Below, piece after piece: positions 16,459-24,900 of a DNA stretch of 46,706 bases. Within the stretch, counting starts at the first letter, position 1. Every line of letters starts with the position of its first letter. The DNA is from Xylanibacillus composti (GTDB taxonomy: Bacteria; Bacillota; Bacilli; Paenibacillales; K13). Position numbers and translations under genes: made by a program. Below the pieces are notes generated by a model. It worked only from the letters and a program-made list of their open reading frames with translations, was not told where the DNA came from and searched no databases. The DNA is taken from positions 1-46,706 of the forward strand of contig NZ_BOVK01000021.1 of the NCBI RefSeq assembly GCF_018403685.1, read 5' to 3'.

Positions 16459-17361
16459 ATGTCTTGGATCTATCGTCATCGCAAGATGCTGGTGATCGCT
16501 GCCATTTTGTTCGGCATTCTTTTGCTCGTGTCGGCTGTCATTTTTCACTTGATGAGACAAGCTGAACAACAGCAGGAACATCAGGAAGTGATCGCCCATT
16601 ATGAGAGGCAAATAGAACAGTTAACAGCGACTAAAGAAGAATCGCTGCAAACGGTATGGACTGTGGCTCGAACCATTCCGGCCGGTGAGCAGATCGAACC
16701 GGAAGACGTCACGGCGATGACCCTGCCGACCGCATTGGTTTCGCCCGAAATGATCGCTAAGGAGGAAGAGGCGGTCGGTAAACACGCCAAAGTTGAACTT
16801 CGCCCGGGAATGCCGCTTCTTGCTTCTGTGCTGTATGAGGGCAACCCGATTGCCAAGGATGTGCGGACACAAGAGTTTCAAATCATTCAGCTTCCGTCGC
16901 ATCTGGGAAAAGCACAGTATATCGATGTGAGGATCAACTTCCCGACTGGCGAAGATTTCGTTGTGCTTGCCAAAAAGCAGGTGCTTGATCGCGAGGGAAC
17001 CGTCATTTGGCTGGAGATGAATGAAACCGACCTGCTGCTCACATCAAGCGCGATCATCGATGCTTATCTGCAAGGCGCAAGATTATACGCGGTGCCCTAT
17101 ATCGAACCGGGACTGCAAGAGGCAGCGACGGCGACTTATCCGGCCAATCCGATGGTGTTGGATTTATTGGAGCAAAACCCAAACCTGGTTGAGCAGGTTT
17201 CTACTGAGCTGGCTCGTCAGCAACGCGAAAGGTTGGAAAGCAACCTGAATGAAATGAGCGAAGCGGACAAAATGCGGGTGATGTACGGCAATGTCACCGT
17301 GCAGCAACAACTCATGAATGAACGGGCCGCAACACAGCAAAGCAATGCCGCAGCCCCTTAG
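16459..17361 (+). CDS. SAF-domain, CpaB/RcpC-like membrane protein
   Basis: A 300-residue protein with one N-terminal transmembrane helix (about 11-34) and a short coiled segment, then a SAF domain (about 72-130) with the signature VARTIPAGEQIEPEDVTAMT and GKHAKVELRPGMPLL. CpaB/RcpC proteins of Tad pili share this architecture and stabilise the pilus at the cell surface. The ATG at 16459 has AGAAAGGAG eight bases upstream; a GTG at 16453 is too close to it. The C-terminal 70 residues are Gln/Glu-rich. The position just ahead of TadZ- and TadA-like genes supports the call. Confidence 0.8.
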   Translation: MSWIYRHRKMLVIAAILFGILLLVSAVIFHLMRQAEQQQEHQEVIAHYERQIEQLTATKEESLQTVWTVARTIPAGEQIEPEDVTAMTLPTALVSPEMIAKEEEAVGKHAKVELRPGMPLLASVLYEGNPIAKDVRTQEFQIIQLPSHLGKAQYIDVRINFPTGEDFVVLAKKQVLDREGTVIWLEMNETDLLLTSSAIIDAYLQGARLYAVPYIEPGLQEAATATYPANPMVLDLLEQNPNLVEQVSTELARQQRERLESNLNEMSEADKMRVMYGNVTVQQQLMNERAATQQSNAAAP

Positions 17362-17536
17362 TTTCCCGGAGCAGGATGACCAAGAGTCGGTGCAAGGAGA
17401 AGATGAACAGCCGCCTTCTTCCCTTCCGGTCGTGGTAGAAGAAGAATCGCCCGAAGCGACGTTGCCCGATCCACCGCCTGCATCCGAGCCAGAGTCAGAA
17501 ACGGCCCCGGATTATTCCGAAATCTTCAATCAATAA
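17318..17536 (+). CDS. Small acidic Pro/Glu-rich protein, hypothetical
   Basis: A 72-residue reading frame overlapping the end of the SAF gene by 44 bases. After about residue 18 it is nearly all Pro, Glu, Ser and Asp (for example EDEQPPSSLPVVVEEESPEA), typical of a disordered linker. No good ribosome binding site precedes either ATG (17318 or 17345), so it would depend on coupling. It could instead be the C-terminal tail of the SAF protein after a frameshift, since many such proteins end in disordered acidic regions. Confidence 0.4.
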   Translation: MNGPQHSKAMPQPLSFPEQDDQESVQGEDEQPPSSLPVVVEEESPEATLPDPPPASEPESETAPDYSEIFNQ

Positions 17537-17545
17537 GGAGAAACC

Positions 17546-18268
17546 ATGAAAAAGATTGTATTTTTAGGAGCGCCGGATAAAAGCCATGTGCTGTTATTGC
17601 TTGGCAAACTCCTGGCCGCAATGGATTACAAGGTGCTGGTGGTGGACTCCACTCTCGCACAAACGACACAGGGATATTTGCCGCAGGAAGAATTACGCGC
17701 CCCGCTCTACGAGTTTGAAGGTGTGGACGTGGCCTGTGGGTTTATCTTGTATTCGCAGATGGAACGATACTTGTATCAGAAAGCAAATGGCATGGATTAC
17801 GATGTGATACTGCTGGACACCGACCATACCGAAATGGTCAAAGGGCGGGAGTTACCCCATTACGACAAGCGGATCTGGTGCAGCAATTTCAACCGATTGA
17901 CCATGCAGCGAAATGTCGAATTGATGCAGCGGTTATGCTTGCATGAAGCACAGAATCAACCGGTATCGTTTTACAAGATGATGCTATCCGTTGTTCCTCT
18001 GACTGTCACCGAGGCGTATCTCGATTCCGCCTTTGCTCAGCAGACCATTCGCTGGGAGGAAGCGGTTTTTCGTTTTCCGCTGGATGAGCGTGATGTATCC
18101 GCCGAGCTGGAAAACCAGCATCATGGCCGCATCGATGTGAAGGGACTATCGGGAACGTACCGCCGCACGATATGGGAGATGGCACAACAGTTGTTTGATT
18201 GGGACGACAAAACCGTTCGCAAGGCATGGAAGCGACTTCGCCAAGAACGCGCTGCCTTCCGTCGCTAA
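17546..18268 (+). CDS. TadZ/CpaE-like protein with degenerate P-loop
   Basis: A 240-residue protein with the strand-loop-helix start of MinD/ParA-type ATPases (MKKIVFLGAPDKSHVLLLLG, then YKVLVVDST), but the P-loop reads GAPDKSHV instead of GGxGKT, so ATP hydrolysis is doubtful. A B-motif-like strand DYDVILLDTDHTEMV follows. AATAAGGAGAAA gives a clear start. TadZ proteins position Tad pili at a cell pole and often have altered P-loops. A second, related gene follows directly, so the two may form a heterodimer. Confidence 0.65.
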   Translation: MKKIVFLGAPDKSHVLLLLGKLLAAMDYKVLVVDSTLAQTTQGYLPQEELRAPLYEFEGVDVACGFILYSQMERYLYQKANGMDYDVILLDTDHTEMVKGRELPHYDKRIWCSNFNRLTMQRNVELMQRLCLHEAQNQPVSFYKMMLSVVPLTVTEAYLDSAFAQQTIRWEEAVFRFPLDERDVSAELENQHHGRIDVKGLSGTYRRTIWEMAQQLFDWDDKTVRKAWKRLRQERAAFRR

Positions 18269-18307
18269 TCAAGCTGATCAAAATGATTGAGAAAAGGAGG
18301 GGACACG

Positions 18308-19156
18308 GTGACGGGACATACAATCGTGTTTTGGAGTCCGGTATCGGGAACCGGGACAACGAGCAATCTGGCAGCGACTGCCTCGGTCATGGGACTGGAG
18401 TATTCGGCACATATGTTGCTGCTGGGTCATTGTGAAAGTCACGATATCGCCTTGAAGCAATGCTTTTATCAAACGCATGCCTCTCGGGAGATGGACATGG
18501 ATGTCTCAGTCAATATGGGGGTAGATGCGTTATTGCGACTGCTGCAAAACCGAAAATTGCAACCCAACATGATTCGGGATTACACGCTGCCTTTGTTAAA
18601 GGACAGGCTCGACTTGCTGCCGGGTTCAAGCAAGCCGGATGATCGTTTTATTGACATGGCCACGCCTTGGATGGAATCGCTGCTAAGCATGGCGAAACGG
18701 ATGTATGATCTTGTGTTTGTGGATGGCGGCAGCGGAAATTCATCGGAATGGACCAACGGTTTACTGCGGCTGGCGGATGTGCTGGTGGTGTGCCTCCCGC
18801 AAAATCGGTTGGCTGTCCATCGTTTTTTTCGGATGGATGAACTTCAAGCGATGCTCACAACTAAAAAGCATGTGCTCGTATTCGGAAAATATGATCGGTA
18901 CTCATCTTTGACCCATAAAAATTTGTTGCGTCCTTATGGACGGCGTTTACAAACATGTTCGGTCAGTTACAATACACGGTGGTTGGATGATGGACAAAAC
19001 GGGCAGGCGATTTCTTACATGTATCGCAATCGGCAAGTGCCGCGGGAACATGAAAACTATCTGTTCATGCGAGACGTGCGAGCGTTGGCACTTGCGTTGA
19101 TTGAACAAACGGGCTTGCACTATGCCTTTTTCGGCGGGAAGGAGACCCCGATATGA
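18308..19156 (+). CDS. TadZ/CpaE-like ATPase
   Basis: A 282-residue MinD/ParA-superfamily protein. The GTG at 18308 follows AAAAGGAGGGG; a farther upstream in-frame start adds nothing conserved. The nucleotide-binding loop reads SPVSGTGTTSNLAAT, close to a deviant Walker A. A later strand VFVDGGSGNSSEW resembles the B motif. It lies between the other TadZ-like gene and the TadA-like ATPase and overlaps the latter by four bases (ATGA), so it is part of one operon. Its likely role is localisation or assembly of the secretion machine at the inner membrane. Confidence 0.7.
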   Translation: MTGHTIVFWSPVSGTGTTSNLAATASVMGLEYSAHMLLLGHCESHDIALKQCFYQTHASREMDMDVSVNMGVDALLRLLQNRKLQPNMIRDYTLPLLKDRLDLLPGSSKPDDRFIDMATPWMESLLSMAKRMYDLVFVDGGSGNSSEWTNGLLRLADVLVVCLPQNRLAVHRFFRMDELQAMLTTKKHVLVFGKYDRYSSLTHKNLLRPYGRRLQTCSVSYNTRWLDDGQNGQAISYMYRNRQVPREHENYLFMRDVRALALALIEQTGLHYAFFGGKETPI

Positions 19157-21021
19157 TGGGCGCGTTACATGGTCTGTTGATCGGAGGCATTGTCTTAATA
19201 GGCGTATTGTTCCTGTATTTGCGCATGAGCCGAACCTTGCCGGAACGCCAGCAGGAAGCGCCGGTGTACATGTTGAAGGCGATGGAAGAATACGTCAAAA
19301 GAGCACTGCATGACGTGATAAGCGCCAATCTGACGGATTACGGTCTATCAGAAGAAGAGTACCGGCGACGGAAAAACAAGCGGGCAGAGATGAAAAAAGC
19401 GCTGCGCGGATGCACGTCTGGTGATCTGCGTGACAAAATGTATGTCAAGCAATATATAACCGATTTGCTTGCACAGCACTATACGTTGGATCATGAACAT
19501 CTGAACCGGTTGATCCCGTTTGATTGCCCTGAATCGTTGTCGCATCAGGATCGGTTTGACATCTTGCTTCATGTATACAAAAAACGTCACGGCTATCATG
19601 CGCTTAGTGAACTCATACGCCGCTATGATCTGGATCGGCCCAAGCCGGATGCCCATGAAGAACAGGAGCTGTCTTACCGTATTACGTCTGAGGAGATCGG
19701 CGAGATTTATGAACAAGAGGACGTCCAGCTATCGGAAGAGGATAAACTGCAAATCGTGGTGCAGCGCATTTACCAGCACTACAAAGGCTTTAGTGTCGTG
19801 GACGAACTGCGCGATATGCGCATTGACGGCGTGTCCGGCGGAGTGTCCGGTTTGCCGCCTTCCGTATGGGAAGAAACATGGGATTGGGACGGGGATGTTC
19901 AACTCGGTGAGGTGCCGCGGGCGCATGATAGTGTGTGGGTTTTTTATGAGGGGAAATCCATCCACCTTAGTTTCCTCTCCTTTGGATCGGAACTGGAACT
20001 GCGGCGCGTATGCCAAAACATCTACAAGCATAATTTTCCCGGCCAGTTGTCCGAAACGACCGGATACAAGGTGAATGAAATGGCCGACGGTTCTCGTGTC
20101 GTGGTGCTGCGCCCCCGATTTGCCGAGTCGTGGGCTTTTTTTGTGCGCAAATTTGATGTGCAAAATGCCACTTTGGAACAGCTGATTCGCGATGAACATG
20201 CGGAACTGCCGATTGCTCTGATTCGCTATCTTGTGATGGGAGAGCGCATTACGGCGATAACTGGCGCGCAAGGCAGCGGGAAAACGACGCTGCTTATGGC
20301 CATGGTGCGTCATATATCCGCCCTGCTCCCGATTCGCGTTCAAGAGATGAGCTTTGAACTGCAACTGCGCAAAATTTATCCTAATCGTAATATTCTCAGC
20401 CTTCGGGAAACTGAAACGATCTCCGGTCAGGCCGGGCTGGATATACAGAAAAAAACGGACGGCTCGGTCAACATTTTGGGTGAGGTGGCGACCGACCCGG
20501 TAGCGGCCTGGATGATCCAAATGGCGCAAGTGGCTTCACTTTTTACGTTGTTTACCCACCACGCCAAAACGTTTCGCGATTTGGTGTTGTCCTTGCGCAA
20601 TTCATTGCTCAAAACCGGCGTGTTTACCAATGAACAGGTGGCAGAACAGCAAGTGGTCAGCGTCATCAACTTTGATATTCATTTAAAACGGGATGCGGAC
20701 GGTCGCCGCTATATCGAGCGCATCACGGAATGCGTACCGCTTGCACAGGAAATGCCTTACCGGACAGACTTTCGCGAGAAAAAGACGCTGGATGAGAAGA
20801 TGGATGCGTTTATGGAGACGGTGACGGACTACTTCCATCGCTCCACGGATCGGAAACTGTATGAAGCGCGAAATGTCATTGAATATCGGGACGGCCGTTA
20901 TGTCGCGGTTCATCCGTTGTCCGAACAAAGCCGCAAAGAGATTGCCAAGCGGCTTGCCGGTCCGGACCAGGCAGCTTTCGAGGCGTTTTTGTGTAATTGG
21001 GGGGATGGCGTTGAATCTTGA
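19153..21021 (+). CDS. tadA: TadA/CpaF-like secretion ATPase (T2SS/T4P family)
   Basis: A 622-residue motor ATPase that should power assembly of a type IVc (Tad) pilus or secretion of substrates. It has an N-terminal hydrophobic helix (about 4-24), uncommon for TadA, then an N-domain, then the catalytic half: Walker A TGAQGSGKTT (about 370-379), RVQEMSFELQL, ILGEVATDPVAAWMIQMAQV (about 440, the GE of the Walker B / Asp-box region), and TLFTHHAKTFRDLVLSLRNS. AAGGAG precedes the start, and the stop of the previous gene overlaps it. It overlaps the next gene by 17 bases. Confidence 0.88.
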   Translation: MMGALHGLLIGGIVLIGVLFLYLRMSRTLPERQQEAPVYMLKAMEEYVKRALHDVISANLTDYGLSEEEYRRRKNKRAEMKKALRGCTSGDLRDKMYVKQYITDLLAQHYTLDHEHLNRLIPFDCPESLSHQDRFDILLHVYKKRHGYHALSELIRRYDLDRPKPDAHEEQELSYRITSEEIGEIYEQEDVQLSEEDKLQIVVQRIYQHYKGFSVVDELRDMRIDGVSGGVSGLPPSVWEETWDWDGDVQLGEVPRAHDSVWVFYEGKSIHLSFLSFGSELELRRVCQNIYKHNFPGQLSETTGYKVNEMADGSRVVVLRPRFAESWAFFVRKFDVQNATLEQLIRDEHAELPIALIRYLVMGERITAITGAQGSGKTTLLMAMVRHISALLPIRVQEMSFELQLRKIYPNRNILSLRETETISGQAGLDIQKKTDGSVNILGEVATDPVAAWMIQMAQVASLFTLFTHHAKTFRDLVLSLRNSLLKTGVFTNEQVAEQQVVSVINFDIHLKRDADGRRYIERITECVPLAQEMPYRTDFREKKTLDEKMDAFMETVTDYFHRSTDRKLYEARNVIEYRDGRYVAVHPLSEQSRKEIAKRLAGPDQAAFEAFLCNWGDGVES

Positions 21022-22264
21022 GTGGCTTTCCCTGCTGCTTGGCGGAGCGACGCTGTTGTTTCTTGGGGCGGTCTTAGCGTTTCAATTTTTGTCCCGCTAT
21101 GGGGAAGCCGGGGCAGCACGAAAGTATGAAGCCTTGCGCCAACCTGCTAAAACGAGCAACAAGCAGGCATTGCACAACGGCATGCAACAACTCTATACCC
21201 TCTGCTCTCGTGTACCGCTCTTGCGTACCTACTTACACTTCATTCGTCGTCGTTTGGTTATTCTCCACCTGGGCGATGAGTGGAAGCTGCGTCTGGAGAC
21301 GATGCGGACGGCGCTTTGGCTCTGGGGCATGTTGCTTGCAGCGGCTGTGCCGATCACGCTTTGGGTGCGCGATGTATTTACACTTGTCATGCTGATGATT
21401 GGCGGTTGGGTTTGCCACGGCATGTTAACAGACGTATTCGTACAACGGTTGGAAATGCGATTGTTGCGTCAGCTACGCCAGTTTTTCGGGGATGTCCGTC
21501 ATCATTATCACCGACACGGAATGGTAGAAGAAGCGATTTACGAAGCGACGGATGAAGCGCCGTATGAAATGACTTTGCACGGCCAGGAAATCGTTGAAGT
21601 GTTGACCGACAGCCACGCGGAAGAACGACTGGAACAATACTTGGAAGCGGCTCCGAACCGTTATTTGAAAGGTTTGGCCGGATTGTCGTATCTGGTGAAG
21701 GAATACGGAGACAAACAAACGGATAGCGGATCATTGTATTTGAAGGCATTGGGAAAATTGGCCGGTGAATTAAACTTTGAACTGTTGCGCCGGGAACGCC
21801 TTGGTTTTTTGTTGCATGGGCTGTCCGTTATTGCCCTGCTTCCGCTCTTGTTTACCCGTCCGATTGAAGCATGGGCCAGCTATTATTTTTCGGCGATGGA
21901 CGCCTTTTACAGCAGTATGATGGGTTGGAGCATAAAGCTCGGCTTGATGGGGGGCGTTTGGCTCTCCTATGTTCTGCTTCGTCATATTCAGAACTTGGAG
22001 ACCTCACCGAAAATCACCAGCCGAAAGAGATGGGAAAAATGGGTGCACGGCCGGGGCTGGATGCGTTGGCTCGTTCACCGTTTGGGTCCTGCTCCTGGCT
22101 CAAGGGAAGCGGAACGGATGGTGAAGCTGCTGAAAGAAACGGCTTCTCCTTTGCGGTTGGAATGGTTTTATGTCCAGCGAATCGTGGCGGGAAGCATGGC
22201 TTTTCTTGCAGCAATGGGACTATTCATAGCTTTGCATTATGCGGATCGGCATCAAGTGCTGTAG
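21005..22264 (+). CDS. TadB-like inner membrane protein (T2SSF domain)
   Basis: A 419-residue membrane protein. ATG 21005 overlaps the tadA end and is followed by a transmembrane helix (LSLLLGGATLLFLGAVLAFQ). Further helices lie near 100-140, 262-282, 315-335 and 395-415, around a cytoplasmic helical T2SSF-type domain (QLRQFFGDVRHHYHRHGMVE, EEAIYEATDEAPYEM). It should be the platform for the TadA motor. The frame ends with TAG at 22262-22264, yet the same frame stays open directly afterwards into the next gene, so the two may once have been, or may still be, one two-domain protein. Confidence 0.75.
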   Translation: MALNLEWLSLLLGGATLLFLGAVLAFQFLSRYGEAGAARKYEALRQPAKTSNKQALHNGMQQLYTLCSRVPLLRTYLHFIRRRLVILHLGDEWKLRLETMRTALWLWGMLLAAAVPITLWVRDVFTLVMLMIGGWVCHGMLTDVFVQRLEMRLLRQLRQFFGDVRHHYHRHGMVEEAIYEATDEAPYEMTLHGQEIVEVLTDSHAEERLEQYLEAAPNRYLKGLAGLSYLVKEYGDKQTDSGSLYLKALGKLAGELNFELLRRERLGFLLHGLSVIALLPLLFTRPIEAWASYYFSAMDAFYSSMMGWSIKLGLMGGVWLSYVLLRHIQNLETSPKITSRKRWEKWVHGRGWMRWLVHRLGPAPGSREAERMVKLLKETASPLRLEWFYVQRIVAGSMAFLAAMGLFIALHYADRHQVL

Positions 22265-22270
22265 GCGCCG

Positions 22271-23074
22271 GTGTATGCTGATACGCTGTTTGGTCAAGCG
22301 ACGCCTGAGGAGCAGGAAAAAGCGCTTGAAGCAGCCGTGCTGGATCGGAGAATCATCTATAAAGTAAAGGGGGTGAGGCCTACAGAGGAGTCGCTCTTGG
22401 AGCTGTTGCGAAAGGAGACTGGAGGAGAACGTTCGGATGAAGCGCTTCGCGCGGATACACAGCGCATTATGGGCAAGTTGGAGAAACTCGACAGGCAATA
22501 CGTCAAATGGTGGCAAGCACTATTGACCGTTTTGGCGGACTGGGTCGGCTACTGGGCGCCGGTCGGCATTCGCCTGTTTCAGCGCAAGATGCGGCAAATG
22601 GAAATGAAGCATGAAGTGGATCAATTGCAGGCGGTCATTGCGATGCTGGCCGATATGGATCGCATGTCGGTAGAGCATTTGCTAATTTGGATGGAGCAGT
22701 TCGCCCGCGTGTTCGAAGAGCCGCTGCAAACATGCCTGCTCCATTTTGATCAAGGCGCTGAACAGGCGCTGGAGCAGCTCAAGGAGGATGCGCCTTTTCA
22801 GCCATTCGTGCGCATGGTGGAAAAGCTGGAACTGGCGGCAAGCACGCTGCCGATTCGAAAAGCGTTTGATGATTTGGAGTCCGAGTACGTGTATGCACAG
22901 GAAGAACGCAAGCAGGAGTACGAACGATTGATTGAGCACAAGGCGGGCTGGGGCAGAATGATCGGGTTCGCACCAATGATGGCGCTCATTTTCGGTTATC
23001 TGGTCATTCCGCTCATTGTTGTCAGCTTGAACCAAATGTCGGTGTACTACGAGCAATTGCAACGCATTCAATGA
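22271..23074 (+). CDS. TadC-like membrane protein (T2SSF domain), in frame after an amber codon
   Basis: A 267-residue frame in the same phase as the preceding gene, separated only by its TAG and two codons. The GTG start has no convincing ribosome binding site. It contains a soluble N-part (PEEQEKALEAAVLDRRIIYK), a hydrophobic segment (WWQALLTVLADWVGYWAPVG), a T2SSF-like helical domain (EVDQLQAVIAMLADMDRMSV) and a C-terminal helix (PMMALIFGYLVIPLIVVSLN). The domain order fits the second half of a fused TadB-TadC protein. If independently translated, it would rely on reinitiation. Confidence 0.65.
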   Translation: MYADTLFGQATPEEQEKALEAAVLDRRIIYKVKGVRPTEESLLELLRKETGGERSDEALRADTQRIMGKLEKLDRQYVKWWQALLTVLADWVGYWAPVGIRLFQRKMRQMEMKHEVDQLQAVIAMLADMDRMSVEHLLIWMEQFARVFEEPLQTCLLHFDQGAEQALEQLKEDAPFQPFVRMVEKLELAASTLPIRKAFDDLESEYVYAQEERKQEYERLIEHKAGWGRMIGFAPMMALIFGYLVIPLIVVSLNQMSVYYEQLQRIQ

Positions 23075-23085
23075 TTCACCCTTAG

Positions 23086-23118
23086 CGGTGCTTTCCATGT
23101 TGGAAAGGACCGTTTTTT
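23086..23118 (+). terminator. Intrinsic terminator between the tad genes and the pilin-like gene
   Basis: CGGTGCTTTCC (23086-23096) pairs with GGAAAGGACCG (23102-23112), with one mismatch, and is followed by six Ts. It would reduce transcription from the tad operon into the pilin-like gene. Confidence 0.75.
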
Positions 23119-23146
23119 ATTTCTACATTTAAAGGAGAGATCGACC

Positions 23147-23635
23147 ATGTCCAATGCACAAAAGGCGCTGGTAATGGCGGCGGGCATTTTCCTCGCAATT
23201 GCGCTCATTACCCTCGCCGTCGTGTTGTTTATTTCCGCACAAGATTCAACAAAAGCAGCTCAAAGCAATTTTAGCAATATCCAAACGGAATTATCTCAGA
23301 CGGCCTTTACGGTGTATGACAACACCACACTTTCGGGCAGCCAAGTCGTCAATGCTCTGCGCAAGTTTTCGGATCAGGAGCAGTTTGGCATTCAAATTAT
23401 CACCGGGAAAAACCCGACCGGACAGTGGTATGGCAAAGTCATCAACATTGGCGTTCCAATGGACAGCATCATCATTCGTTTTCAGTCATCCTTCATATCT
23501 CCTGTTAAGGTTCTGTCACAAGGATTGGCGGATCATAGTGGTACTAAACTGGGAAGAACCCGCAAAACAATTCATTCTACGTTTATAACATCGTCGTTGA
23601 AATGGATTTTAACATTTCAATCATTCTTTCAATAA
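23147..23635 (+). CDS. Truncated pilin-like / single-TM secretion substrate
   Basis: AAAGGAGAG precedes the ATG. The first 110 residues look native: a short polar start (MSNAQK), one long hydrophobic helix (about 7-31), then a Ser/Thr/Gln-rich region (QAFTV-like strands, TTLSGSQVVNALRKFSDQEQ, GKNPTGQWYGKVINIG). From about 23460 on, composition and codon use change and the frame runs into the 3' flank of the opposing ger operon, overlapping its last gene. It therefore looks like a pilin-like gene that lost its 3' end at a recombination junction. The tail of about 55 residues is probably not native. Confidence 0.6.
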   Translation: MSNAQKALVMAAGIFLAIALITLAVVLFISAQDSTKAAQSNFSNIQTELSQTAFTVYDNTTLSGSQVVNALRKFSDQEQFGIQIITGKNPTGQWYGKVINIGVPMDSIIIRFQSSFISPVKVLSQGLADHSGTKLGRTRKTIHSTFITSSLKWILTFQSFFQ

Positions 23636-23801
23636 AAATCGTAATGATAAAAGGACGATGATTCACGATACAAATCCATAATCCGTATCCAATAACAGAT
23701 ACAGCCCCAAAAACTGCTGCATCCCGATAAAGTCTCTTTCGAAGCAATCCCAACATCGGTAAACCTATCAAAGGCGCCAGCAGGATGTGAAGCATCAACA
23801 T
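23583..23801 (-). CDS. Small two-helix membrane protein, candidate Ger receptor D subunit
   Basis: A 72-residue protein with two transmembrane segments (about 2-18 and 28-46) separated by a basic turn (LLRKRLYRD) and ending in an amphipathic helix. It starts seven to eight bases after the gerB-type stop, with AAGGAGGG upstream (ATG 23801 preferred; TTG 23807 possible). Small two-helix 'D subunits' that modulate germinant receptors are established in Bacillus, and this gene has the right size, topology and position at the end of an A-C-B operon. Confidence 0.7.
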   Translation of the reverse strand: MLMLHILLAPLIGLPMLGLLRKRLYRDAAVFGAVSVIGYGLWICIVNHRPFIITIFIERMIEMLKSISTTML

Positions 23802-23808
23802 GTTCAAT

Positions 23809-24900
23809 TCACCCTCCTTTTCGCTTCTCGAACGTGCGTTTGACCCATGTTGTCACTAGCAACAAAAAGGGGATCAGTAGAACAAAGAAACTGTCATATA
23901 TGAATGTATATTTTTCATCCCATTCCTCGTTTTGGATCGGGTTTTCATAGATGGACAAGGCGGTCGCCGACAACAAAATCGTCAAACCCAGAAAATGAGG
24001 CCACCGGGTTTTTGGACGAAATACTTGACGCAGCGTTTCGGAAGCTCCGTAAACGAGTACCAACAGCTTGATAAAAATCAGAATCAGTAAAATAATGGAG
24101 ATAATGGAATGGATGTTGACGATCACCTCTCCGATGGAAATTTCCTGCACGGTCGTATACACTGGAAAGGTAAGTTGTGACGCCCTCTCCACTCCTAATA
24201 AACCGATAATCATAAACAAGGTCATGCTAAGAGAAACGGAAGTGGTCATCAACCCAAGCAAAAAGGGGCGTGTTGCCCCCTGTTTGACCAGCGGAAACAA
24301 TATCGTGAGCGCAATAGTTTCCATATAGGGAAAGCCCAAAAAGGAATGGTATTGCAAAATGGTACCCAGGCCGGAATGGAAAGCTGGCTGAAGTCTTCCC
24401 CAATCCCAGTTCACCATTGCCAGCAACAGAACAAACCAGAACGGGAAGAACAAAAACGGAGTAATGATTTGATTTAATCGTCCGATGGCTTCCGTCCCCT
24501 GAGCGACCGTGTAAAAGGCGACAAGCAAAAACATGACGTGAAAAACGGTTTTCGGCGTCTCCGGCATGATGGTTCCATTTAAAAAATCGCTTAAATTTCG
24601 AAGAACCCATCCAGCCAAAATACAGAAATAAAGAAAATACAGGACGGAAACAAGTGTTCCCAGATAACGTCCCCAAGCTTCCAGCGGGATTTGCACCAGA
24701 CTTTTGCCCGGGTAATATCGGAAAAGAAAAATCCAGAACAGACCGACGAGTATGCCAAAACTTCCTGCCCACAAGGGCATGAGCCAGGCATCCTGTCCCG
24801 CCTGTACGACCAGCCGCCCGATCAGCACGAAAAGGGTGGTTCCGAGGATATAATTGATTGTCAGCAGATAAAACTGGAATCGGGAAATCATTGGCTTCAT
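23809..24900 (-). CDS. Spore germination receptor B subunit (GerAB/GerKB family)
   Basis: A 363-residue membrane protein of the APC-like GerB family, thought to bind the germinant in the spore inner membrane. About ten hydrophobic segments are visible, starting with FYLLTINYILGTTLFVLIGR and including the typical GxxxLxxIPLEAWGRYLGT region. The start overlaps the stop of the upstream C-subunit gene (ATGA). Together with the A, C and D genes it forms a complete receptor operon on the minus strand, opposed to the surrounding island genes. The germinant cannot be inferred. Confidence 0.92.
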   Translation of the reverse strand: MKPMISRFQFYLLTINYILGTTLFVLIGRLVVQAGQDAWLMPLWAGSFGILVGLFWIFLFRYYPGKSLVQIPLEAWGRYLGTLVSVLYFLYFCILAGWVLRNLSDFLNGTIMPETPKTVFHVMFLLVAFYTVAQGTEAIGRLNQIITPFLFFPFWFVLLLAMVNWDWGRLQPAFHSGLGTILQYHSFLGFPYMETIALTILFPLVKQGATRPFLLGLMTTSVSLSMTLFMIIGLLGVERASQLTFPVYTTVQEISIGEVIVNIHSIISIILLILIFIKLLVLVYGASETLRQVFRPKTRWPHFLGLTILLSATALSIYENPIQNEEWDEKYTFIYDSFFVLLIPFLLLVTTWVKRTFEKRKGG

